Assembly: GCA_934725085.1 (NCBI GenBank)
Contig: CAKVAL010000003.1
Location: 1 to 64,000 of the forward strand
Source: an uncultured Erysipelotrichaceae bacterium
GTDB lineage: Bacteria > Bacillota_I > Bacilli_A > Erysipelotrichales > Erysipelotrichaceae
DNA: 64,000 nucleotides
Direction of reading: 5' to 3'
Part shown: positions 32,514 through 38,687 of the stretch, in pieces
How positions within the stretch are numbered: the first letter of the stretch is position 1
Layout: each line of letters starts with the position of its first letter
Program-made: the position numbers and the translations under genes
Notes under the pieces: generated by a model
Told to the model about the DNA's origin: nothing
The model's database searches: none
What the model saw: only the letters and a program-made list of their open reading frames with translations

Positions 32514-33290
32514 ATGACTGAGGGTCTATTTTTAAAGGCTGTATTGTTGTTTCTTGTAGCTTTTGTTGGTTACATGCACTCTTATTGGGGTTCAACAATG
32601 CACAATCGTCCACTTATTATGGGTACACTAGTTGGACTTGTATTAGGTGATGTTAAAACGGGTATTATTATTGGTAGTACATTGGAATTAGCTTTCTTAG
32701 GAGCCGTTCCTATTGGAGCAAGTAATCCGCCAGATATGACTGCTGGTGCTGTTATTGCGACTGCGTTTACAATTCTAACTGGTGCTGATAGTGGTATGGC
32801 GGTTACTATTGCGATTCCGGTTGCTGCACTAGTTGCGTTATTTGATAATTTCCAAATGATGTTTCTCTTAACTCAAGCTGGTCATATGTGTGATAAAGCT
32901 GCTGCTAATGGTGATTATAGAAAAGTTGAGAAGATTGCTAGAATCTCTAGTATTGGTAATAAGGCTCTTTTAGCTTTACTTGTAGCACTTGGATTCTATT
33001 TTGGTTCATCAGCTATCGAAACTTTCGTCAACTGGGTACCGGAATGGGTATCTCACGGTATGGATGTTGTAGCGGGTATTCTTCCAGCACTAGGTATTGC
33101 GATGTTGGCTAAGATGATTGTCTCTAAGGATAACTGGGGCTATTTAGGATTGGGCTTCTTAATTAGTGCTTATTTAGGTGTTCCAACATTAGGCGTAGCT
33201 TTAGCCGGTATTTGTGTTGGTAGCTTGGTTTTATTCTCTGAATTACGCAAGGGTAAGGAGGTATCTTTCAATGATGACAATGAATTCTAA
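32514..33290 (+). CDS. PTS mannose-family EIIC component
   Basis: This 258-residue membrane protein forms the sugar channel with EIID. It carries the conserved GTLVGLVLGDVKTGIIIGST, GASNPPDMTAGAVIATAF and WVSHGMDVVAGILPALGIAMLA. AGGAGG precedes the ATG. The 3' end overlaps EIID by 20 bp. The sugar cannot be read from sequence; the family takes hexoses, sorbose, hexosamines and glycosylated amino acids. Confidence 0.95.
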   Translation: MTEGLFLKAVLLFLVAFVGYMHSYWGSTMHNRPLIMGTLVGLVLGDVKTGIIIGSTLELAFLGAVPIGASNPPDMTAGAVIATAFTILTGADSGMAVTIAIPVAALVALFDNFQMMFLLTQAGHMCDKAAANGDYRKVEKIARISSIGNKALLALLVALGFYFGSSAIETFVNWVPEWVSHGMDVVAGILPALGIAMLAKMIVSKDNWGYLGLGFLISAYLGVPTLGVALAGICVGSLVLFSELRKGKEVSFNDDNEF

Positions 33291-34098
33291 TAAGAAGACA
33301 GCTATCACAAAAAAAGAATTTAGACAAATGTTTACAAGATCATGTACATTAGATTCTGCTTGGAACTATGAACGTCAACAACATATTAACTATTGTTACA
33401 TGATGATTCCTGTTTTGAAAAGATTATATGGTGATGATAAAGAGGCAATGGCTAAGGCTTTAAATAGACACTTAGAATTCATGTCTTGCACACCACATTT
33501 AGTAAGTTTTTTAGGCGGTATTACTGCTGCTATGGAAGAGGAAAATGTTAATAATCCAGAATTTGATGAAACATCTATCAGTTCTGTTAAAACATCATTA
33601 ATGGGACCTATTGCTGGTGTGGGTGATAGTTTCTTCTGGGGAACACTATTAACTATTGCCGTTGGTATTGGTACATCTTTAGGTGCTAATGGAAGTATTA
33701 TGGGACCAATCCTATTCTTCTTAACTATTAATGTTCCAGGATTCTTATCTAGATATTATGGTTTAAAAGTTGGTTATGGCTATGGTACTAAGTTTTTCTC
33801 CACTTTAAATGAAGGTGGTCTTATTGAAACAATTACTAAAGCTGCATCTGTTTTGGGCTTGTTGGTAATTGGCTCAATGATTCCTGCTCAAGTCGCAATC
33901 GAGACACCAATTGAATTAACTATTGGTTCAATGGTTACTCCATTACAAGGCTATTTCAATGATATTATGCCTGCATTATTGCCATTAGCAGCATTTGGTA
34001 TTATGTATACTATGTTAGGTAAGAAGGTTAAGCCTACAACTATTCTTCTTGGTTTAGTGATATTTGGCTTAGTTACATCATACTTTGGCATTTTATAA
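33271..34098 (+). CDS. PTS mannose-family EIID component
   Basis: The 275-residue protein has the EIID core (RSCTLDSAWNYERQQHINYC, FMSCTPHLVSFLGGITAAME, SVKTSLMGPIAGVGDSFFWG) and C-terminal membrane segments. The start at 33271 is set by AAGGAGG 9 nt upstream. It closes the operon. A weak hairpin follows, then the decayed toxin-antitoxin copy. Confidence 0.95.
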   Translation: MMTMNSNKKTAITKKEFRQMFTRSCTLDSAWNYERQQHINYCYMMIPVLKRLYGDDKEAMAKALNRHLEFMSCTPHLVSFLGGITAAMEEENVNNPEFDETSISSVKTSLMGPIAGVGDSFFWGTLLTIAVGIGTSLGANGSIMGPILFFLTINVPGFLSRYYGLKVGYGYGTKFFSTLNEGGLIETITKAASVLGLLVIGSMIPAQVAIETPIELTIGSMVTPLQGYFNDIMPALLPLAAFGIMYTMLGKKVKPTTILLGLVIFGLVTSYFGIL

Positions 34099-34099
34099 A

Positions 34100-34126
34100 A
34101 AGAGCGATTTTAAATATCGTTTTAAC
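34100..34126 (+). terminator. Weak terminator of the PTS operon
   Basis: AGCGAT and ATCGTTTT pair loosely around a 7-nt AT loop and run into T residues. The stem is short, so read-through is possible. Confidence 0.35.
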
Positions 34127-34149
34127 ATCTTTGGTTTTAAAACAAATGT

Positions 34150-34290
34150 GTGAAATGGTTCTTGATAACCGCAAACAAAAACCCGACATATGAATGTTGG
34201 GTTTTCTTATACTTCTTTGTGGCTATTCTCACTACTTAAACAGTAATGTAAATATAAAGATACTTCCTAATAAACATAAAATTCCTAGAC
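34150..34290. pseudogene. Decayed third copy of the toxin-antitoxin locus
   Basis: The antitoxin-side parts remain: GAAATGGTTC, the bidirectional terminator AAAACCCGACA (34178-34188) with TGTTGGGTTTT (34195-34205), and the 3' pairing arm CTTCTTTGTGGC (34212-34223). On the minus strand only the toxin tail FTLLFK and a TAG at 34232-34234 remain. The peptide core, start hairpin, leader repeat and toxin promoter are deleted. The antitoxin RNA might still be made. Confidence 0.6.
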
Positions 34291-34335
34291 CATATATAAA
34301 AATATTGCCTAAATGGGTTTGACTATGTTATCATA

Positions 34336-34400
34336 CTTAAGCGTTGTTCCGCTTTTCATGTTGATTATGAACAACATTATTACATGTTAAAAGGAGAAGA
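34336..34400 (+). promoter_or_regulatory. Structured 5' leader of rplS (L19 leader-like)
   Basis: The leader can form GTTGTTC (34343-34349) with GAACAAC (34369-34375), or instead an ATGTTG/CAACAT hairpin (34359-34364 with 34372-34377). These exclude each other. L19 leaders with autoregulatory roles are known in Firmicutes. A possible promoter is TTGCCT (34305-34310)-18-TATCAT (34329-34334). The family match is not verified. Confidence 0.45.
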
Positions 34401-34403
34401 AAG

Positions 34404-34751
34404 ATGAATTTAAATTTAGTAAATGAAATTACTAAGGATCAATTAAAGACTGATCTTCCAGAAATCAAAGCTGGTATGACAGTAAGAGTTGACGTAAGAA
34501 TTAAGGAAGGCGACAAGTCTCGTATCCAAGCATTCGAAGGTGTTGTAATTAAGGTTCAAGGTAGTGGTATCGGTGAAACTTTCACAGTTAGAAAGTTATC
34601 AAGTGGTGTAGGTGTTGAAAGAACATTCCCTATGCATTCACCAGTTATCGATAAGGTTACAGTATTAAGAGTTGGTAAGGTTAGAAGATCTAAGCTTTAT
34701 TACTTAAGAAACCGTTCTGGTAAGTCAGCTAGAATTAAAGAAGTTCGTTAA
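34404..34751 (+). CDS. rplS: 50S ribosomal protein L19
   Basis: The 115-residue protein has the standard core (GMTVRVDVRIKEGDKSRIQA, FEGVVIKVQG, TFTVRKLSSGVGVERTFP, RKGKVRRSKLYYLR-like). It lies at the 30S-50S interface. AAAAGGAG is 9 nt upstream. It is preceded by a structured leader and followed by a terminator. It is normally next to trmD, from which it is separated here. Confidence 0.98.
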   Translation: MNLNLVNEITKDQLKTDLPEIKAGMTVRVDVRIKEGDKSRIQAFEGVVIKVQGSGIGETFTVRKLSSGVGVERTFPMHSPVIDKVTVLRVGKVRRSKLYYLRNRSGKSARIKEVR

Positions 34752-34759
34752 TTTGATTA

Positions 34760-34786
34760 AAAGAGTCGCCCAGTGCGACTTTTTTA
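34760..34786 (+). terminator. Terminator of rplS
   Basis: AGTCGC (34764-34769) pairs with GCGACT (34775-34780) around CCAGT, followed by T residues to 34785. Confidence 0.88.
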
Positions 34787-34789
34787 ATG

Positions 34790-34795
34790 TAATAT
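34790..34795 (+). promoter_or_regulatory. Putative -10 box of a leaderless lepB transcript
   Basis: TAATAT lies exactly 6 nt before the lepB ATG and just behind the rplS terminator. No Shine-Dalgarno sequence and no clear -35 box are seen. Confidence 0.45.
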
Positions 34796-34801
34796 ATCAG
34801 T

Positions 34802-35311
34802 ATGGGTAAAAAAATTATTGAAATTATTAAAGACTTTTTCCAAGTTGGAATAACCGCAATTATTGTAGTTTTTATTTGTTTTAAGTTTTTATTTATATCA
34901 GCACAAGTACATGGTACTAGTATGTATCCAACACTACAAACCAATGACCGTGGTTTTAGTTTTGTACTTACTAAAAATCTTGGTATTGAACGCTTTGATA
35001 TCTGTGTTATTGATTCACCAAAGGCTAGTGAATTACTTGTTAAAAGGGTTATCGGGCTTCCTAATGACACTATCGCTTATATAAATAATATGTTATTTAT
35101 CAATGGTGAATATGTGGAAGAAGAATTCTTGAGTGATGATGTCTATACTAATGATTTTGAGATAACTTTAGGTGAAAATGAATATTTCTGTTTAGGAGAT
35201 AATCGTCCAGTTTCTAAGGATTCTAGATATTATGGGACTTTTAGTAAAGAAGAGATTAAATCAACTCATTTCTTTGTATATTATCCATTTAATAGAATTG
35301 GAGTAAAGTAA
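34802..35311 (+). CDS. lepB: Signal peptidase I
   Basis: This 169-residue SipS-type enzyme removes signal peptides outside the membrane. One N-terminal membrane anchor (GITAIIVVFICFKFLFISAQ) precedes the catalytic serine in GTSMYPTL (near residue 40) and the catalytic lysine in LVKRVIGLPND (near 80). The box GDNRPVSKDSRYYG is also present. It starts without a Shine-Dalgarno sequence and is joined head to tail with the LOG-family gene. Confidence 0.94.
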   Translation: MGKKIIEIIKDFFQVGITAIIVVFICFKFLFISAQVHGTSMYPTLQTNDRGFSFVLTKNLGIERFDICVIDSPKASELLVKRVIGLPNDTIAYINNMLFINGEYVEEEFLSDDVYTNDFEITLGENEYFCLGDNRPVSKDSRYYGTFSKEEIKSTHFFVYYPFNRIGVK

Positions 35312-35860
35312 ATGAATATTACAGTATATTTAGGTGCTAATTTTGGAAATGATTTGAGGTTAAAAACAGCTTGTGAAGAACTAGGAACCTGGATTGGTAA
35401 GTCGGGTAATAATCTTGTATATGGTGGTTCTAAGTCTGGTTTAATGGGTGTATTAGCTGAAAATGTTTTAAAAAATGGTGGTGAAGTAATTGGTGTTGAA
35501 CCTCAATTCTTCATTGATCAGGGCTTGGAGTATAAAGAAATTACTAAACTTTATATTACCGAAGATATGCCATCTAGAAGATCTAAGATGATTGAACTTG
35601 GCGATGCCTTTATCGCTTTCCCAGGTGGCACTGGAACTTTGGAAGAGATTGCGGAAGTAATGTGCAAGGTTTCTCTTAAACACTTAGATGCACCATGTAT
35701 TGTCTATAACTTGAATGGTTATTATGATGATTTAAAGGCTTTATTAAATAAGATGATTGACTATGATTTATCTTCTAAAGAGAAACAAGAAAGAATCTTT
35801 TTCTTGAATAACTTAGAAGAAATAATTGATGTGATAAATAAGTATAATGCAGTTGTCTAG
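35312..35860 (+). CDS. LOG-family protein (TIGR00730, nucleotide phosphoribohydrolase-like)
   Basis: The 182-residue Rossmann protein has the hallmark PGGTGTLEEI near residue 108 and GGSKSGLMG near 40. LOG enzymes split nucleoside 5'-monophosphates (cytokinin ribotides in plants) into base and ribose phosphate; the bacterial substrate here is unknown. It begins on the base after the lepB stop, with GGAGTAAAG upstream. Confidence 0.88.
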   Translation: MNITVYLGANFGNDLRLKTACEELGTWIGKSGNNLVYGGSKSGLMGVLAENVLKNGGEVIGVEPQFFIDQGLEYKEITKLYITEDMPSRRSKMIELGDAFIAFPGGTGTLEEIAEVMCKVSLKHLDAPCIVYNLNGYYDDLKALLNKMIDYDLSSKEKQERIFFLNNLEEIIDVINKYNAVV

Positions 35861-35874
35861 GCAACTGTTTTATT
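35850..35874 (+). terminator. Terminator overlapping the LOG-gene stop codon
   Basis: CAGTTG (35850-35855) and CAACTG (35862-35867) form a 6-bp stem with the TAG in the loop, followed by TTTTATT. Confidence 0.75.
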
Positions 35875-35900
35875 AACTTATGTTATATTTAAAGGTAGTG

Positions 35901-35965
35901 AGTGATAACTATGGATAATGAAAATAAGGTAACAATAAACCGGTATATACCAACTTATGGAAAAT
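35901..35965 (+). pseudogene. Duplicated 5' fragment of ylqF
   Basis: Bases 35901-35945 match 36437-36481 with three mismatches, including ATG and the codons for MDNENKVTIN. The likeness fades by 35965. The fragment then runs to a stop after about 25 residues. It marks the left edge of an insertion of about 536 bp in front of ylqF and probably keeps the original ylqF promoter region. Confidence 0.8.
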
Positions 35966-36098
35966 TACTCATAAGCTTTCGTAAATAAAGAATTTTTCTT
36001 TCTTGTGTTTAATAGTAAAAAATGATTTAAATTATTAAAACTTAATGGTAATTCCGTTTGATGGAAAACTAAGATTTTAGATATAGGAGATGATAAAA

Positions 36099-36416
36099 GT
36101 GACAAAAGATTTAATTGTTAGAAGTAGCAGTGCGGAATTCTTAATATTTGAAAGGCAAACACACGATAAAGGAATTCAAGTTAGATTTGAATATGGTGAT
36201 TTGTGGTTAACACAGAAAGCTATCGGAGAACTATTTGATGTGGACAGAACAGTAGTTACCAAGCATATTAAAAATATATATTCTGAACTTGAACTGAATG
36301 AAAATTCAACTAGTGCAAATTTTGCACTAGTTCAAAAAGAAGGTAATAGAGAGATTACTAGGAATGTATTATATTACAACTTAGATATGGTTATTTCGGC
36401 ACATCTAATCAAATAA
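36099..36416 (+). pseudogene. Truncated RhuM-family gene
   Basis: The 105-residue frame covers the N-terminal part of virulence RhuM proteins: SSSAEFLIFERQ, VRFEYGDLWLTQKAIGELF (a helix-turn-helix-like segment), VDRTVVTKHIKNIYSELEL and YYNLDMVIS. Full family members are about 300 residues; this one stops in the middle of the NLDxIIAxGYRVNS motif. GGAG lies 8 nt before the GTG start. It sits between the two copies of the ylqF start, so it arrived with the insertion and was cut off there. Confidence 0.82.
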
Positions 36417-36446
36417 TTTACAATTTATAAAAAGGAAGTGATAAAC

Positions 36447-37298
36447 ATGGATAATGAAAATAAGGTAACAATAAACTGGTATCCAGGTCATATGGAAAAG
36501 GCCAGAAGACAAATGGAAGAACAGTTAAAACTGGTTGATATCATCATTGAAATAAGGGATGCTAGAATGCCTTTGGCAAGTGGTAATCCTTTACTTGATG
36601 AGATGGCTAGTAATAAGGAAAGGCTAATCATTCTTAATAAGGCTGATAAGGCAGATCTTAAACAAAATGAATTGTGGATTAATGGTTTTAAGAATGTAAT
36701 TTTGTGTGACTCTTTAAATGAAAAGAATACTAAGAAGGTTGTTGATAAAGTTAAATTAATCTTAAAGGCTAAGCTAGATAAGGCAAGAGAAAGAGGCATT
36801 CGTAAGAAGGTTTTAAGAGCTATGGTGGTTGGTATACCTAATGTTGGTAAATCGACTTTTATTAATAATGTGGTTAAAAAGAAGGTTGCTAAGGCGGAAA
36901 ATAGACCAGGAGTTACTAAGAATCTACAATGGATTAGAATTAACGAAGATGTTGAATTATTAGATACGCCAGGTGTTTTATGGCCTAAGATTGAAGACCA
37001 AAATCAAGCTATGATTTTAGCCTTATTAGGTAGTATGAACGATAAGATTTTAAATGAAGAATCTTTAGTTTATTTTGGCTTAAATTATATTAAAGATAAT
37101 TATCCAGGCCTTTTAAATAAGCGCTATGGTGTTGATGAAAACAGTGCTGATTTAATCAATGAAATAGGCTTAAAGAAGATGTGGCTAACAAGTGATGGTG
37201 ATGTTGATCGTCATAAGGCTTATAGCTTACTTTTAAAGGATATAAGAGAAAACAATATTGGAAGGATTACTTTTGAGAAATATGAGTCTATTGAATGA
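36447..37298 (+). CDS. ylqF: Ribosome biogenesis GTPase YlqF/RbgA
   Basis: The 283-residue protein is a circularly permuted GTPase needed for late 50S assembly. G4 NKADKADL comes first (near residue 71), then G1 GIPNVGKST (near 130) and G3 DTPGVLWPK (near 174). The start WYPGHMEKARRQM is canonical. ATG 36447 has AAGGAAG upstream. The gene lies behind the rhuM insertion and overlaps rnhB by 17 bp. Confidence 0.95.
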   Translation: MDNENKVTINWYPGHMEKARRQMEEQLKLVDIIIEIRDARMPLASGNPLLDEMASNKERLIILNKADKADLKQNELWINGFKNVILCDSLNEKNTKKVVDKVKLILKAKLDKARERGIRKKVLRAMVVGIPNVGKSTFINNVVKKKVAKAENRPGVTKNLQWIRINEDVELLDTPGVLWPKIEDQNQAMILALLGSMNDKILNEESLVYFGLNYIKDNYPGLLNKRYGVDENSADLINEIGLKKMWLTSDGDVDRHKAYSLLLKDIRENNIGRITFEKYESIE

Positions 37299-37890
37299 GT
37301 ATGAGAACTTGTGTCTTGGTACAGATGATTTAGTAATGGGAATCGATGAAGCTGGCAGGGGTCCTTTGTGTGGGCCTCTTGTTGTGGCAGGTTGTGTTTT
37401 TCCTGTTGGCTATAATAACGAATTAATCAATGATTCTAAGAAGTTAAGTGAGAAGAAAAGGGATATCTTATATAATCAGATTGTTGAGGATGCTTTGTAT
37501 TACTGTATAAAGATTGTTGAGCCTAAGGAAATTGATGAGCTTAATATCTATGCAGCAACCAAAAAAGCAATGAGTGAGATTGCCTCTTCTTATGATGTGA
37601 AGTATGTTTTAACTGATGCGATGCCGATTGTTGATAATGAAAAGGTTATTCCTATTATTAAGGGTGATGCTAAGTCTATTTCAATTGCGGGAGCTTCTAT
37701 TTTAGCTAAGGTCACAAGAGATAAGATAATGTATGAATATGATAAGTTATATCCTGAATATGAATATCGTAAACATAAGGGTTATCCTACTAAAAGACAT
37801 CTTGAATTATTAAAGGAATATGGAATTTTTGATATCTATCGTATGTCATATGGACCTTGTAAGGATCCAAATTTAAAAAGAAGAGGGTAG
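37282..37890 (+). CDS. rnhB: Ribonuclease HII
   Basis: The 202-residue enzyme nicks RNA-DNA junctions. Catalytic acids are in MGIDEAGRGPLCGPLV and in LTDAMPIV, with DSKKLSEKKRD and KGDAKSISIAGASILAKVTRD also conserved. ATG 37282 is the first good start; GGAAGGA lies rather far upstream and the gene overlaps ylqF, so translation is probably coupled. Confidence 0.95.
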   Translation: MSLLNEYENLCLGTDDLVMGIDEAGRGPLCGPLVVAGCVFPVGYNNELINDSKKLSEKKRDILYNQIVEDALYYCIKIVEPKEIDELNIYAATKKAMSEIASSYDVKYVLTDAMPIVDNEKVIPIIKGDAKSISIAGASILAKVTRDKIMYEYDKLYPEYEYRKHKGYPTKRHLELLKEYGIFDIYRMSYGPCKDPNLKRRG

Positions 37891-37921
37891 GAATTTCTGA
37901 TTTTCATCTCAATAATGGAGT

Positions 37922-38638
37922 ATGGAAAATAGAAATAAATTAATTTCGCTAGCAATCAAGTATGCTGGCAACTATGACTTAATTAGAAAAGCTATCATTA
38001 GAAATGAGGATGTTGAGGAAAGATTCTGTCCTAATGCGATAACTATTTTTGATGATGCTTATCCTATTGAATTATTTGATCTTAACAAAAGTCCTTTCGT
38101 TCTTTTTTATAGAGGAGACATTAGCTTATTAAAAAGAGATAAAATAAGTATTGTAGGCTCTAGAAGGCCTTGTGATTATGCCTTATTTGCCACTGAAAAG
38201 TATGTTCAAAAAGTAAGGAATGAAAAGGTAATTGTCTCAGGTTTGGCTAAGGGAATTGATGCTTGCGCTCATAAAAATGCTAAGATGACAATTGGTGTTT
38301 TGGGTTGTGGTATTGATTATATTTATCCTGCTGAAAACAAGAGTTTGTATAAACGAATGGAACAAGAGGGTTTACTTATTAGTGAATATCCTTATAAGAT
38401 AATACCTAATGCCTATCATTTCCCTTTTAGAAACAGAATAATTGCAGCTTTGGGTGAAGAAGTGCTTATTATGGAAGCTAAGAATAAATCAGGTACTCTA
38501 ACAACCGTAAATGAGGCTTTAGCCCTAGGGAGAACTATTAGGGTGCTTCCTTTTGAGGTGTTTAATGAGAATGGAAATTTTAATAATCAATTAATTCAAG
38601 AGGGTGCTGAAATTCTTAAATATGAAGATATAAATTGA
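37922..38638 (+). CDS. dprA: DprA-like DNA processing protein, short form
   Basis: The 238-residue protein has the DprA Rossmann core: ISIVGSRRPCDYA (near residue 75), VSGLAKGIDACAHKNA, GVLGCGIDYIYPAEN, SEYPYKIIPNAYHFPFRNRII and SGTLTTVNEALALGR. DprA loads RecA on incoming single-stranded DNA. The product is much shorter than usual (about 290-370 residues): the C-terminal winged helix is absent and the N-terminal domain is reduced. It sits between rnhB and topA, as in most Firmicutes. GGAG is very close to the ATG. Confidence 0.9.
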   Translation: MENRNKLISLAIKYAGNYDLIRKAIIRNEDVEERFCPNAITIFDDAYPIELFDLNKSPFVLFYRGDISLLKRDKISIVGSRRPCDYALFATEKYVQKVRNEKVIVSGLAKGIDACAHKNAKMTIGVLGCGIDYIYPAENKSLYKRMEQEGLLISEYPYKIIPNAYHFPFRNRIIAALGEEVLIMEAKNKSGTLTTVNEALALGRTIRVLPFEVFNENGNFNNQLIQEGAEILKYEDIN

Positions 38639-38663
38639 CAAATAATAATTGAATGTGTAATTT
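38635..38663 (+). promoter_or_regulatory. Promoter of topA
   Basis: A consensus TTGACA (38635-38640), a 17-nt spacer and TAATTT (38658-38663). It overlaps the dprA stop codon and predicts a leader of about 18 nt. Confidence 0.6.
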
Positions 38664-38687
38664 ATTGAAATAGAGAGCGTAAAAGAT

